Assembly (NCBI RefSeq): GCF_016595495.1
Contig: NZ_JAENIM010000021.1
Span: forward strand, 124,001 to 188,000
Direction: 5' to 3'
Source: Persicirhabdus sediminis
GTDB lineage: Bacteria; Verrucomicrobiota; Verrucomicrobiia; Verrucomicrobiales; Akkermansiaceae
DNA length: 64,000 nucleotides
The position numbers and the translations under genes are program-made. Every line of letters starts with the position of its first letter. The stretch's first letter is position 1. The notes below the pieces were generated by a model that was not told the origin of the DNA, searched no databases, and saw nothing but the letters and a program-made list of their open reading frames with translations. Shown piece after piece: positions 33,974 through 44,164 of the stretch.

Positions 33974-35242
33974 ATGGATAAACTTCTCGTTCACGGCGGC
34001 TCAAAACTGAAAGGCTGCATCAATATTTCTGGGTCAAAAAATGCCTCATTGCCTATTCTAGCAGCCACTCTACTCACCGAGCAAACTTGTATCATTCGCC
34101 ACGTCCCGGACGTCTCTGATACCAACTACATGCTGCAGATCCTCACCGCCCTCGGCGCTGAAGTGGAGCGTTCAAGCGGCACCGTGCGCATCACCGCAGC
34201 CAATATCATCCATGACGCACCCTATGAGCTGGTACGCAAAATGCGCGCCTCTATCTGCGTAATGGGCCCATTGCTTGCCCGTCTGGGCAAAGCCAGCGTA
34301 TCTCTTCCCGGTGGCTGCGTGATTGGCGACCGCCCAGTGGACCTGCACCTCAAAGGCCTGCAAGCGATTGGCGCCCACATCAACATGGACTCCGGCAACA
34401 TGCACATGACCTGCAACGGCGGACTCAAAGGCGCTGAAGTCGACCTCAGAGGCAAGCACGGACCAACTGTACTCGGCACCGACAACCTGATGATGGCGGC
34501 AGCTCTCACACCCGGCACCACCGTCATTGAATCTGCAGCCTGTGAGCCAGAAGTCGTCGACCTCGCTGATTTTCTCAACAAAATGGGCGCAAAAATTTCC
34601 GGTGCTGGCACCAGCCGCATCGTCATCGAAGGCGTGGAAAAACTCAACGGCGTGCAACACACCGTCATCCCCGACCGCATCGAAGCCGGCACATTCATGG
34701 TGGCAGCAGCGATGGCTGGCGAAGGCGTCACCCTCAACCGCGTGCAGCGCGATCACATGGAAGCCATCAGCGACAAGCTGGAAGAATCTGGCCACTCGGT
34801 GGAATTTAATGACGCTGGCACTAGCGTGACCGTAAAACCTGCTGAAAACCCAATTGGCGGCAAAATCACAACGGCTCCTTATCCTGGTTTCCCAACGGAT
34901 ATGCAGGCTCAGTTCACTGCACTCTACGCCATCACACCGGGCATTTCCGTGGTGGAAGATACCATTTTCCCGCAGCGATTTATGCACTGTGCTGAAATGA
35001 CCCGCATGGGCACTAACATCAATGTCGACAACGGCACAGCCGTCATCGAGGGCAACCGTGAGCTCTCTGCAGCTCCCGTCATGGCCTCCGACCTGCGCGC
35101 ATCCGCCGCTCTCGTTCTCGCCGCATTATGCTCTAAGGGAACAACCGAGATTAATCGACTGTATCACATCGATCGTGGGTACGAACACATTGATGAAAAA
35201 CTGCTCCAGCTAGGGGCTCAGGTCGAGCGCGTCGCTAATTAA
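33974..35242 (+). CDS. murA: UDP-N-acetylglucosamine 1-carboxyvinyltransferase
   Basis: 422 residues. The catalytic cysteine is C115 in [16 protein letters not shown], the residue blocked by fosfomycin in sensitive enzymes. [17 protein letters not shown] near the N-terminus is typical. It adds enolpyruvate to UDP-GlcNAc, the first committed step of peptidoglycan synthesis. It overlaps nothing but sits 5 bases after prmC, so the two are translated from one transcript. Confidence 0.97.
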   Translation: MDKLLVHGGSKLKGCINISGSKNASLPILAATLLTEQTCIIRHVPDVSDTNYMLQILTALGAEVERSSGTVRITAANIIHDAPYELVRKMRASICVMGPLLARLGKASVSLPGGCVIGDRPVDLHLKGLQAIGAHINMDSGNMHMTCNGGLKGAEVDLRGKHGPTVLGTDNLMMAAALTPGTTVIESAACEPEVVDLADFLNKMGAKISGAGTSRIVIEGVEKLNGVQHTVIPDRIEAGTFMVAAAMAGEGVTLNRVQRDHMEAISDKLEESGHSVEFNDAGTSVTVKPAENPIGGKITTAPYPGFPTDMQAQFTALYAITPGISVVEDTIFPQRFMHCAEMTRMGTNINVDNGTAVIEGNRELSAAPVMASDLRASAALVLAALCSKGTTEINRLYHIDRGYEHIDEKLLQLGAQVERVAN

Positions 35243-35393
35243 TAAGTTTTTCTTGCTAGATTCTTAGCTAACGAGTAAATATTCGACTTGACGCATGTCC
35301 ATCCCGCATGGAGATTCGCCGGCACGAAACCTCAGCTGGTTGCATAATGGGTGGATTGTGCCCGCGACCAAAATTAGATTTTCCTAAATTCCT

Positions 35394-37148
35394 ATGGCTA
35401 CTAAAAAGACCGCAGCTAAAAAGACGACCGCTAAGAAAGCGACCGTCAAAAAAACTGCCGCATCCAAAAGCACCGCTAAAAAGGCTGATGCCTCAGCTAA
35501 TGATGAAGCTGCAGCAAAGCCAGCTGGCAAACGCGCGGTGAAAAACCGCATTGATACTCCCGAGATCCAAGAAAAGATTCGTGAGCTCATCGTTCTAGCC
35601 AAAGAGCAAGATTACCTCACCTACGACGACATCAACGAGATCCTGCCAAATGACTTGGTAGATCCAGCTGACGTTGAGGCTATCCTCGACCGTCTGCGTA
35701 AGATGGAGTTCGACATCATTGACGCCTCAGAGGTAGACAGCTACCGCGACCGCAAGCGCGACGATGCCACCGACTCACCTAAGGGCGACCAGAAACTCGA
35801 CATCCTCGATGATCCAGTTCGTATGTACCTCAAGCAAATGGGCCAAGTTCCATTGCTTACCCGTGAGCAAGAAGTAGAAATCTCCAAGCGCATCGAAGAC
35901 GCAGAAGTAGCCGCCAACAGCGTGCTTCACCGCTATGGGTTTATCGCTGAAGCCTACCTCGACCTCGCCGACCGCCTCAACCGCGGTAAAGAGCGATTCG
36001 ACCGCGTCATCCAAGATAAGAAAATCGAAAGCCGTGAGCGCTACATGCGCGCGCTACCAAAACTTTGCGAACAAGTCCGCAACCTCTACGAGGACAACGA
36101 CCAAATTTACCGCAAGCTTTCTGCCAAGCAGCCACGTGGCAAGAAGAAGCTCGAAGAGTCATTTGCCAATAACTTGGAAAGCCTCGAGCGTCTCTACCAT
36201 CGTTTCTACTACAAACAAAAGGTAGTGGAAGAATTCAACAAGCAAGTTGAAGAGCGCCAGAACAAGTTCATCAAATACGAGCGCAAGCTCAACATCAACC
36301 CAGACGAAAAAGAGTTCATCACCAAAGTACGTGAACTCCAGCAGCAGTCATGGATGACCGCTGAGAACTTCGGCGAAGCTCGTAAGACATTGCGCAAGTT
36401 TACCCGCGCTGCTTACCGTGCCAAAACCGAAATGGTGGAAGCCAACCTGCGTCTGGTAATCTCCATCGCCAAAAAGTACACCAACCGTGGACTTTCATTC
36501 CTCGATCTCATTCAGGAAGGCAACATGGGCCTGATGAAAGCGGTGGAAAAATTCGAATACCGTCGTGGTTACAAATTCTCCACCTACGCAACATGGTGGA
36601 TCCGTCAGGCGATCACTCGCTCGATTGCTGACCAAGCGCGTACCATTCGTATCCCAGTGCACATGATCGAGACAATCAACAAGCTGATGCGCGTGCAGAA
36701 GCAGTTGGTACAGGAATACGGTCGTGAACCAACTCCAGATGAGATTGCTGAAGAAATTCACCTTCCCGTGGAGCGTGTACGTACCGTTCTCAAGATGGCT
36801 CAACAGCCGATCTCACTGCAGGCACCAGTAGGTGACTCAGACGATACTTCCTTTGGTGACTTCATCGAAGATAAAGCCGCTGAGAACCCAATGGAAGAAG
36901 CTGGTTTTGCCATGCTCAAGGATAAGATCGGTGACGTTCTCGATACTCTCACCGAGCGTGAGCGCGAAGTTCTCGAGCAGCGATTTGGCCTCAAAGATGG
37001 CTACTCACGCACACTTGAAGAAGTGGGCCGCCAGTTCCAGGTGACTCGTGAGCGTATTCGCCAGATCGAAGCGAAAGCACTGCGTAAGATGCGTCACCCG
37101 ACCCGTATCCGCAAGCTGGAAGGCTTCATCGAGATGCCAAACATGTAA
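35394..37148 (+). CDS. rpoD: Primary RNA polymerase sigma factor (RpoD/SigA)
   Basis: 584 residues. Regions 1.1 (about 50-115), 1.2 to 2.4 ([20 protein letters not shown] to [15 protein letters not shown]), 3 and 4 ([36 protein letters not shown]) are all present, with a non-conserved insert of about 150 residues (about 170-310) between regions 1.2 and 2. The first 35 residues are an unusual Lys/Ala/Thr-rich tail of repeated AAKKT-like units. It recognises housekeeping promoters. A TTGACG at about 35287 upstream may be its own -35. An intrinsic terminator follows. Confidence 0.96.
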   Translation: MATKKTAAKKTTAKKATVKKTAASKSTAKKADASANDEAAAKPAGKRAVKNRIDTPEIQEKIRELIVLAKEQDYLTYDDINEILPNDLVDPADVEAILDRLRKMEFDIIDASEVDSYRDRKRDDATDSPKGDQKLDILDDPVRMYLKQMGQVPLLTREQEVEISKRIEDAEVAANSVLHRYGFIAEAYLDLADRLNRGKERFDRVIQDKKIESRERYMRALPKLCEQVRNLYEDNDQIYRKLSAKQPRGKKKLEESFANNLESLERLYHRFYYKQKVVEEFNKQVEERQNKFIKYERKLNINPDEKEFITKVRELQQQSWMTAENFGEARKTLRKFTRAAYRAKTEMVEANLRLVISIAKKYTNRGLSFLDLIQEGNMGLMKAVEKFEYRRGYKFSTYATWWIRQAITRSIADQARTIRIPVHMIETINKLMRVQKQLVQEYGREPTPDEIAEEIHLPVERVRTVLKMAQQPISLQAPVGDSDDTSFGDFIEDKAAENPMEEAGFAMLKDKIGDVLDTLTEREREVLEQRFGLKDGYSRTLEEVGRQFQVTRERIRQIEAKALRKMRHPTRIRKLEGFIEMPNM

Positions 37149-37173
37149 GCTGCCAGCCAGCTAGAAAATTTCC

Positions 37174-37210
37174 ACGAGAGCGTGCCATCTGGCCGCTCTC
37201 GTTTTTTTTT
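37174..37210 (+). terminator. Intrinsic terminator of rpoD
   Basis: ACGAGAGCG (37174-37182) pairs with CGCTCTCGT (37194-37202) and is followed by nine T. Confidence 0.92.
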
Positions 37211-37246
37211 GCAAAAAAAAGAGCCGCGCCATAATTAGCGCAGCTC
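37211..37246 (-). terminator. Intrinsic terminator of the DivIC/FtsB-like gene
   Basis: On the minus strand GAGCTGCGC pairs with GCGCGGCTC (one G-U pair) and is followed by eight T. It is back to back with the rpoD terminator. Confidence 0.9.
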
Positions 37247-37268
37247 GTGCATAGCGTTTCTTTACCGC

Positions 37269-37625
37269 CTATTGGCGCTCAAAGCGGAAGATTTTTTCAC
37301 CTTCCTTGTACAAATTCAGCCGGTCGCGCCCCTTCAACTCCATGTAGGCAGGGTCTTCGTCAATACCGCGGCTCATGCGCTCAATGCGATCCAACTTCTC
37401 CATAGAGACTTCTTCGCGCTCTTTTTGTTCCGCCAGCTCAGTTTCCATTTCCTGGAGTTTGAGGTAATGCGGAATCGCCGAGGCAAATACAGCTGAACAG
37501 AAAACCAAAACCAACAAACAAACTGCTAGGCGCACACCAGCTTGCATCTGAGCTGTCCGCTTTTGAATACGGTTAAACTCACCTGCACTGGCATAATAAG
37601 GTTCAGAATGTTTATCAAACGCCAT
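37269..37625 (-). CDS. FtsB/DivIC-like septum formation initiator
   Basis: 118 residues: a polar N-terminal tail, one membrane helix (about 32-50, LAVCLLVLVFCSAVFASAI), a coiled-coil segment (KLQEMETELAEQKEREEVSMEK, shortened here in description) and the C-terminal DPAYMELKGRDRLNLYKEGE element. The last is the conserved end of FtsB/DivIC proteins (D-P-x-Y-x-E-x-x-A-R-x-x-L-x-x-x-x-x-G-E). These single-span proteins join FtsL and FtsQ in the divisome. It stands alone on the minus strand, convergent with rpoD. The exact member (FtsB or DivIC) is not decidable. Confidence 0.75.
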   Translation of the reverse strand: MAFDKHSEPYYASAGEFNRIQKRTAQMQAGVRLAVCLLVLVFCSAVFASAIPHYLKLQEMETELAEQKEREEVSMEKLDRIERMSRGIDEDPAYMELKGRDRLNLYKEGEKIFRFERQ

Positions 37626-37930
37626 TAACTACCTTGAAACATAAACTATTAGATAGGATTCAGCAAAGCCCAAATAGATAATTTTCTGAGCATCGGCTAA
37701 GCTATATATAGTAACGACTTGTGACATTTGCTAACAAATCCATAACACTTATCAGAAATTACATAGCCCGCTAAACCGTTAAGATGTACAAGTTAAACGC
37801 CTTATCACTAAGTGGATTACCATGTAAACACAAGGTGACGACTTTTACCGTAGACAGGCGATTTGAAATATGAAAGCCTACTAAAATCGCAAACGTATAA
37901 AACGTTTGCACCCCAAACATTTTTTACCCT
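37626..37930. promoter_or_regulatory. Divergent regulatory region with a perfect inverted repeat
   Basis: 305 AT-rich bases between the DivIC-like gene and the DUF1592 gene. The clearest feature is GCAAACGT-ATAAA-ACGTTTGC (37889-37909), an eight-base inverted repeat with a five-base centre that ends 21 bases before the ATG at 37931. It could be an operator or a translation-controlling hairpin. No clear -35/-10 pair seen. Confidence 0.55.
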
Positions 37931-40900
37931 ATGCACTGTGTATCCTGCGGCACCTCGCTCCCCGAGTTCCCCCCACAAAGCAAACACTACGACTGCCAAT
38001 GCGGCTATCGTCTGTGGTTTGTTCCTCACGGCAAAAATGAGTACCTCATGAGTTGCCACTCCTGTGGCAAACCTGGCGTGATCACCCGTGAGTTTTACCA
38101 AAGGAAAACCGCCTGCGACTGCGGTGCTCGCTGTGCTGCCATTGAGCTCAGCGCCACGCAATCACCAGCTGAAGAGCCAACGCCGGTTCCAGCTGAGGAA
38201 AAATCAGCTGCCGTGGAGCTGAAAACATCCACACCCAAAAGGCACAAAAAACCCGCCCCAGCTGCGGCCAAAGTAGCTGAGCCTGTAGCTGTCACGCTCA
38301 AACCAGCCGCACCCAAGCGCGCTGCAAAATCACCTCCTCCACCAGCCGCCGTCGCCCAGCCAGCAGCCCCAGCGCAGCCAGTTCGCCAACCAGCGCAGGC
38401 GGTCTATCAACAGCCGGTGGTGAAAGCCAAAAATAACTACCTTGGCATGCTTGCCTCAGTCGCCATTCTCGGCGGCGCACTCGCTGGCATTTATTACCTT
38501 CCCGAGCTGACTGGCAAAACCGACGACCAGCCAGCTGCAGAGGCAGAAACTGCCGCCGCCAAAGCGGAAGCTGTAGACACCTCGCTGATGCCAGCACAAA
38601 TCGCTGAAATGGTGCGCGCTGATGAAGGTGAGCTCGAAATCAGCAAAACCACTAAGGTCAATGCAACGCTCACGCCTGAGAGCCCGCAGCAAGATATTCT
38701 GGGCAACTCAGCGCAAGGATACCAAAAGCTAGCGAACAAGCGCGAGACACCGCTCAGCGAAGCCAAGGTCACCAGCCAGCCGTCCAGCTACGAGGTGCTT
38801 CATTTTGAAGATAAAATTCAGCCCTTTCTGCAACAATACTGTGTCAGCTGCCACGGACCTGATGAACAAGAGGGCGACCTGCGACTCGATGACCTGAATG
38901 CTGAAATTGCTAGCGTCTTCGACATGGAGCTGTGGACGGATATTTTAGACAACCTCAACGCTGGCAGCATGCCGCCCAAAAAGGCCAAACAACCGGGCCA
39001 CGAAGACATTCTAGCTGCGCTGGATCCACTCACGCATAGTTTATCAGAGGCCCGCTTGTACTTTGCATCAAAGTCAGGAAAATCAAAACTTCGCCGCCTG
39101 AACAAACGCGAATACATCCATACCGTCGAGCAGCTTACCGGCGTGCGCATCACCCCAGAAGACATTCCCGACGATACACGCAGTTATGGATTTGATACGG
39201 TAGCTTCAGGCCTCACCGTTTCCAGCCAGCAGATTTACGGATACCTTGAGCTGGCGGAAAAAGCCATCAAAGTCGCCTGCAATACCCCCAAAAACAGCCT
39301 CCACGCCAGACAAGAAGCCATCGACTTCGACATCGCCAACGTGCGCAAAAAAGCGATTGATGTGTACAAAAATAGGCATGTTCCCAAGGCTCAACAATAC
39401 ATTGATAAAATAGCCGCTCTGCGCGCCAAAGGGCTCAAAGATGAAGACATTGCCAAGCAAACTGGTAACGACGGCCTGACCATGCTGAACCGCAGCCTCA
39501 GGCTGAGCCAAGCGGTGCTCGATTCTCCGCTGCTAAAATACGAGAAACTGCCCTATACCGACACTGGCAGCCTGATTTTACCGCACGCCGATAAGACACT
39601 TGAGTCATTGGCCATCCCGCTGCGTCCGCCAAAAGCAGCCAAGGGAGAAAAGTCGATCACCTTAGCAAATGGCCACTACAAGCTGCGCCTCAAATGCGCT
39701 CAAGTCGGCGGCACCAGCTACCCACCGGTGCTTAAGGTCAGTATTGGTGTGAGACGCTCAGAAAAGATCGTCTTCGAAAATATCATCACCAGCACGCCTG
39801 ACTCGCCTGAAACCATAGAGATCCCATTTTATTATAGTCACGACGACCGCGGCCAGCAGATCTCCTTCCGCTGCTACAATACCGCCTTTGAAAAGGCACC
39901 AAAACAAGAAGGATCCAAGCTGTTCACCGAAATGGTCAACCAGCTCACCAACCGCCGACGTAAGGCTTTTGGCAGCATCGATAAAAACCAATACGGCATC
40001 TGGCTGGGAGAAGCTCAGCTGATTCCCGTCGAAGGCAAATCGTCGCTCATTGGCTACAACCGCATATTCTTCAATGGCGACGACGATGAAAGCGACAGCT
40101 ACGCCAAGGAAGTCATTCATAATTTTGCCAAAGAAGCCTTTCACAACAACCCGCCAACCCGCTCGTACATCGACAAATTGTTCAAGCTGTACCAGCAATC
40201 ACTCGCTGACGGGTCCTCATTCAAAGAAGCGCTAGCCGAGCCACTGTCCATCGTGCTCGCCTCGCCGAGTTTCCTGTATCTAGCCGAAGACAGCGATCTA
40301 GAAGAAGGGTTTGAAGAAATCACCCAGAACGAGCTAGCTACCCGCTTGAGCTATTTCCTGTGGAGTTGCCAGCCAGATGATACGCTGAAAAAACTCGCTC
40401 GGGACGGCAAACTCAAAGACCTCGCCGTGCTGCAAGAACAAGTCATGCGCATGATCCAAGATCCCAAGTTTGACCATTTTAATGATGGATTCATCCACCA
40501 ATGGCTCAAACTTTACAAAGTAGACGAAGTGGACCCCAACGACTTCCTTTACTCCAACTGGACTCACGCCGTGGCACAGGCATCCAAAGAAGAAAGCAAG
40601 CGATTCTTCAATACTCTGATCCGCAAAAACCGTCCGGTCCACGAGTTGATCAAAGCCGACTACCTCGTCGTTAACCGCCTGATGGCTGATTACTACGGCT
40701 TGCCAATCGATAAGCTGGGGCCACATTTCCAGCCGATCGCCAAACCACATGACAGCCCGCGTGGCGGACTGCTCAGCCAAGCGTCATTCCTCACCATGAC
40801 CGGCAACGGCGACCGTACATCACCAGTCGAGCGCGGCGCCTACATCCTCTACAAATTCCTCGACTTTCCAGAAATGCAGCCGCCGCCAAACGTGCCGCAG

Positions 40901-41365
40901 CTAAGCATCGACAGCGGTGACATCGATACCACCGTGCCTGATGCCATGGCTGCTCACACCCAGCAGGTGCAGTGCGCCGCCTGCCACCATACCATCGACC
41001 CGATTGGCCTCGGGCTGGAAAACTTTGACGCCGCAGGCAACTGGAGAACCGAAGAAATCCTTCCAGCCAGCCCGTCTGACATCAAAAAAATGCGCCATCT
41101 GCCGCTGTCCACGCAGGGGCAAATGCCCGACGGTCAGCGCCAATTCGATAGCTATCATGGTCTTCAGGACGCCCTAATCCAAGACCGCGATGCCCTGGTG
41201 CGCAGTCTGGCGAAAGCCATGCTCACTTACTCACTGGCACGTCCAGTGGGTTTCCAAGATACCCCACTCATCGAAGACATTGTTGAGACTGTAAAACTCA
41301 ACAATTACACCGCCCAAAGTTTAATCTTTGCCATCGTCCTTAGCGACACGTTCCAACAAAAATAA
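37931..41365 (+). CDS. DUF1592-family c-type cytochrome with zinc-ribbon N-terminus
   Basis: 1144 residues. Order: two cysteine-rich zinc-ribbon-like units (C3, C6, C22, C24 and C42, C45, C62, C64), a Pro/Ala-rich linker (about 75-165), one membrane helix (about 167-190), a heme-binding CVSCH at 304-308 (PSCyt1-like), and then the DUF1587, DUF1595, DUF1592, DUF1588 and DUF1585 series. A second CxxCH (CAACH) is at 1015-1019. There is no N-terminal signal peptide, so the ribbons would be cytoplasmic and the cytochrome part outside. Biochemical function of the family is not established. The DUF1552 gene follows 12 bases later. Confidence 0.88.
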   Translation: MHCVSCGTSLPEFPPQSKHYDCQCGYRLWFVPHGKNEYLMSCHSCGKPGVITREFYQRKTACDCGARCAAIELSATQSPAEEPTPVPAEEKSAAVELKTSTPKRHKKPAPAAAKVAEPVAVTLKPAAPKRAAKSPPPPAAVAQPAAPAQPVRQPAQAVYQQPVVKAKNNYLGMLASVAILGGALAGIYYLPELTGKTDDQPAAEAETAAAKAEAVDTSLMPAQIAEMVRADEGELEISKTTKVNATLTPESPQQDILGNSAQGYQKLANKRETPLSEAKVTSQPSSYEVLHFEDKIQPFLQQYCVSCHGPDEQEGDLRLDDLNAEIASVFDMELWTDILDNLNAGSMPPKKAKQPGHEDILAALDPLTHSLSEARLYFASKSGKSKLRRLNKREYIHTVEQLTGVRITPEDIPDDTRSYGFDTVASGLTVSSQQIYGYLELAEKAIKVACNTPKNSLHARQEAIDFDIANVRKKAIDVYKNRHVPKAQQYIDKIAALRAKGLKDEDIAKQTGNDGLTMLNRSLRLSQAVLDSPLLKYEKLPYTDTGSLILPHADKTLESLAIPLRPPKAAKGEKSITLANGHYKLRLKCAQVGGTSYPPVLKVSIGVRRSEKIVFENIITSTPDSPETIEIPFYYSHDDRGQQISFRCYNTAFEKAPKQEGSKLFTEMVNQLTNRRRKAFGSIDKNQYGIWLGEAQLIPVEGKSSLIGYNRIFFNGDDDESDSYAKEVIHNFAKEAFHNNPPTRSYIDKLFKLYQQSLADGSSFKEALAEPLSIVLASPSFLYLAEDSDLEEGFEEITQNELATRLSYFLWSCQPDDTLKKLARDGKLKDLAVLQEQVMRMIQDPKFDHFNDGFIHQWLKLYKVDEVDPNDFLYSNWTHAVAQASKEESKRFFNTLIRKNRPVHELIKADYLVVNRLMADYYGLPIDKLGPHFQPIAKPHDSPRGGLLSQASFLTMTGNGDRTSPVERGAYILYKFLDFPEMQPPPNVPQLSIDSGDIDTTVPDAMAAHTQQVQCAACHHTIDPIGLGLENFDAAGNWRTEEILPASPSDIKKMRHLPLSTQGQMPDGQRQFDSYHGLQDALIQDRDALVRSLAKAMLTYSLARPVGFQDTPLIEDIVETVKLNNYTAQSLIFAIVLSDTFQQK

Positions 41366-41377
41366 CCAGCTACAACT

Positions 41378-42676
41378 ATGATCCGCAAACGTCTCTCACG
41401 CCGCACTTTCCTAAAAAGTGCCTCTGCTACGATCGCCCTACCCTGGCTCGAATCGATGACCCCCCTATCCGCTGCTCAAGCTAGCACGGTGGCCACTGAA
41501 GCCCCGCGCCGCTTGATGTTTCTCAGCTACCCGTACGGGGTGACTGAAGAAGCATGGTTTCCAAAAACCGCTGGCGCCAAATACGAAATGCCCAAAGCGC
41601 TCAAACCGCTCGAGCGCTACCGCAAATACTTCTCCGTTGTCTCCAACCTGAGCAGCCAAGCGTGTCCATCGGTCCACAGTGGCTGCACCACCTTCCTCAC
41701 CTGCGCAGACGTCTATCGCAATCCATCAATTGGATTTTCCAACACAGTGTCGTGCGACCAACTCGCCGCGGAACATTTCCTCGGCAAAACCCGCCTCCCG
41801 TCGCTCACGCTGACTGAAAAAGGTGAAGGCGGCATGGGCCCTGGCTCATCGCTGGCATGGGATTCTCGCGGCAGCGCCATTCCCGGTGAAGGCGACCCGA
41901 TGAAAGTTTTTAATAAACTCTTCACCCCAGAAACACTCACCGAAGAACAACAACGCGATCGCCTAGCCCGCAAAGAAAGCGTGCTCGATACCATCCTCGA
42001 CGACGCCAAGCGAATGGAGCGAGTCATCAGCTCGTCAGACAAAGACAAGCTGGATGAATATTTCACCTCCGTGCGGCAAATGGAACGCCAGCTGGAAGAA
42101 ACCTCACAGTGGATTGGCAAACCAAAACCCAAATCACCACTCGCCCTCCCAGAAGCTGAGGAGTTCAAAGGATCACAAAAGATCAAGCTGATGTACGACC
42201 TCATGGTAGCTGCGCTGCAGACCGATCAAACCCGCGTCTGTTCGTACCGCCAGCCACTCAATGTGCTGCTCAAAGAGCTCGAGTCTGGCAACTGCGGGTC
42301 ACACCAAATGAGCCACTACAAAGGTCACGACTCACGCTACGAAGTGTCACTGCGCAGAGACATCCTGCAAGCTCAGTCGCTCGCCTACCTGATCCATAAA
42401 CTCGGCACCACCAAAGACGTTGCCGGCAACTCATTGCTCGATCAAACACTGGTGGCCTACGGCAGCAACATCCGCACCGTGCACATGCAGCGCAATATTC
42501 CATTCCTCCTAGCTGGAGGCACTGGCACCGGCGTCAAACAAGGGCAGCACTATGTGTTTGAGGAAAATGATACCCCGCTGGCAAATATGTGGCTGAGCAT
42601 GCTCCAGCACACTGGCGTACAAGCTGAGTCATTCTCCAATAGCAACGGCACGCTGAAGGAAATTTTCCCCGTCTAA
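41378..42676 (+). CDS. DUF1552 Tat-exported protein
   Basis: 432 residues. N-terminal twin-arginine signal SRRTFLKSASATIALPWLE, then the DUF1552 fold (MFLSYPYGVTEEAWFP; SVHSGCTTFLTCAD; HQMSHYKGHDSRYE). These proteins are nearly always encoded next to DUF1592-type cytochromes in Planctomycetes and Verrucomicrobia and are thought to work with them outside the cytoplasm; they resemble sulfatase/alkaline-phosphatase-like folds but the function is unproved. It is 12 bases after the DUF1592 gene and ends at a terminator, so the pair is an operon. Confidence 0.9.
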   Translation: MIRKRLSRRTFLKSASATIALPWLESMTPLSAAQASTVATEAPRRLMFLSYPYGVTEEAWFPKTAGAKYEMPKALKPLERYRKYFSVVSNLSSQACPSVHSGCTTFLTCADVYRNPSIGFSNTVSCDQLAAEHFLGKTRLPSLTLTEKGEGGMGPGSSLAWDSRGSAIPGEGDPMKVFNKLFTPETLTEEQQRDRLARKESVLDTILDDAKRMERVISSSDKDKLDEYFTSVRQMERQLEETSQWIGKPKPKSPLALPEAEEFKGSQKIKLMYDLMVAALQTDQTRVCSYRQPLNVLLKELESGNCGSHQMSHYKGHDSRYEVSLRRDILQAQSLAYLIHKLGTTKDVAGNSLLDQTLVAYGSNIRTVHMQRNIPFLLAGGTGTGVKQGQHYVFEENDTPLANMWLSMLQHTGVQAESFSNSNGTLKEIFPV

Positions 42677-42712
42677 GCAGCAGCTAAAATTCACCAGCTA
42701 GCCAGCTGGCAC

Positions 42713-42752
42713 AAAAAAAGACCCACAGATTAGTCGCTGTGGGTCCTTTTTT
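42713..42752. terminator. Bidirectional terminator
   Basis: GACCCACAG (42720-42728) pairs with CTGTGGGTC (42737-42745). A seven-A run precedes and a T-run follows, so it can serve both the DUF1552 gene and the convergent lipoprotein gene. Confidence 0.9.
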
Positions 42753-42757
42753 TACAC

Positions 42758-43498
42758 TCATGGCTTCATGCCATGATAGCGATACGGCGAATAGCCACGC
42801 GATTTTACATAATTTACCGGAATCGTGTGCAACAATACCTTCCAAGTTGGTGGCGCGCCCGTCTCATACGCCCAAAAATGACTGCCCGAAGTGCCCTCGA
42901 CGTAGCTTACAAATAGCAGCGCGTGGTCGTTGTTTTTGTTTAATATATCACCCGGCTGAAGGTCGGCGTAGCTGGGCAGCTTTTCACATAAACTCGCCAG
43001 CTCGCGGGTGGAATACGGACGATCCAGCCGCCAGCAGCGAGAAATTAGCCCTGAGCAATCGATGCCCGCAGCATATTGGCTGACGCCACTTTCCAGCTGG
43101 GCACGTTTGGCGCGGGTATAAACATCTCCCGCCGCATAACCTTGTTTGAGCTTTTTCTCAAAGCTGCGCGGGGTATCAAAACCACCCCACTTATACGGCA
43201 TGCCCATATTTTCTTGGTCAACTTTCCACCACCCTGGGCGCGAGGAAATTCCATCGGGCATATCGGCATCAGGCGTATGCACGAGGATGCCATTGGCGTC
43301 TTTTGCGTGTTGCACATTTTGCTCACTCGCCGTCCAATACATTGTCCGGTATGCCTCGGCTATTCTCAGTGATTGCTCGCGCGTGACGGATTCTGCTGGC
43401 TGGAAATCTTGCCCGCCCGGCTGGCTGGAGATTTCACAAGAAACCAGCAAGCAGGCACACCAAGCTCCAGCTAAAGATTTAGGAAATTTAAAATTCAT
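42758..43498 (-). CDS. NlpC/P60-like cell-wall hydrolase lipoprotein
   Basis: 246 residues. A lipoprotein signal with lipobox LVSC (C21) and a C-terminal NlpC/P60-type cysteine peptidase domain. The catalytic Cys is C148 in GIDCSGL and the His is H192 in NDHALLFVSY. These enzymes cut peptide links in peptidoglycan or resemble CHAP amidases. An N-terminal region (about 25-130) of unknown fold precedes it. It is convergent with the DUF1552 gene and shares its terminator; ribH lies divergently 160 bases upstream. Confidence 0.85.
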   Translation of the reverse strand: MNFKFPKSLAGAWCACLLVSCEISSQPGGQDFQPAESVTREQSLRIAEAYRTMYWTASEQNVQHAKDANGILVHTPDADMPDGISSRPGWWKVDQENMGMPYKWGGFDTPRSFEKKLKQGYAAGDVYTRAKRAQLESGVSQYAAGIDCSGLISRCWRLDRPYSTRELASLCEKLPSYADLQPGDILNKNNDHALLFVSYVEGTSGSHFWAYETGAPPTWKVLLHTIPVNYVKSRGYSPYRYHGMKP

Positions 43499-43660
43499 CG
43501 TTTGCTGGTGAAACCCTCCAGCTAGAAGGAATACAAGTCAACTTCCAGCTAGAGTAAAAAACGACCGCGATGTAACCATCCATGACCAAAATCCCCCATC
43601 ATCACTACATTTTGCAACTTCACTCTTTCAAATCACCAGCTCAGCAGTTAAATCCTAATT

Positions 43661-44164
43661 ATGTCTACAGCGCTACCTCCTAAACCACGCCATCGCGGAG
43701 CTAGATCTCATGTTCTTATCGTGGCTTCAGAGTACAATCAGGAATTCACCGACGCCCTAGTCACTAATACCCAAGAAGAACTCGATGAGCTTCTCGGCAG
43801 CGGTAGATGCGACCTCGTGCGCGTCCCCGGTGCCTTTGAAATTCCAGCTGTAGCTGAAGCCTTTATTGCCGAAGAAAAACCAGACGTTGTCATTGCGCTG
43901 GGGCTTATCTTACGTGGCCAAACCATGCACGGCGACCACATCGCCAGCACCGTGACCGAGACCCTCATGGAGATGTCCGTTCGTCACCGTATGCCTATTA
44001 TCCATGAAGTTCTTCTTGTCGAAGACGAAAAACAAGCTTACGCACGCTGCATAGGCAGCAAGCTCAACCGCGGTCGTGAAGCCGCTCGCTCTGCTGTACG
44101 TGCATTAGACACCTTTGCGCAACTCAAACGCACCTCAACTAGACACTTTCCAAGCAATGCTTAA
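43661..44164 (+). CDS. ribH: 6,7-dimethyl-8-ribityllumazine synthase
   Basis: 167 residues. RVPGAFEIPAVAEAF and GLILRGQTMHGDHIA are family signatures; H90 is the catalytic histidine. It joins 5-amino-6-ribitylaminouracil and dihydroxybutanone phosphate, the next-to-last step of riboflavin synthesis. The final region differs from most members (IIHEVLLVEDEKQAYAR where GVLTTDTxEQAxxR is usual). The last eight bases overlap the nusB start, so the two are translationally coupled. Confidence 0.93.
   Translation: MSTALPPKPRHRGARSHVLIVASEYNQEFTDALVTNTQEELDELLGSGRCDLVRVPGAFEIPAVAEAFIAEEKPDVVIALGLILRGQTMHGDHIASTVTETLMEMSVRHRMPIIHEVLLVEDEKQAYARCIGSKLNRGREAARSAVRALDTFAQLKRTSTRHFPSNA

Noticed and set aside
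34172-34987. 271-residue frame antisense to murA
   Set aside because: It lies wholly opposite a strongly supported essential gene and has His/Ala-rich shadow composition.
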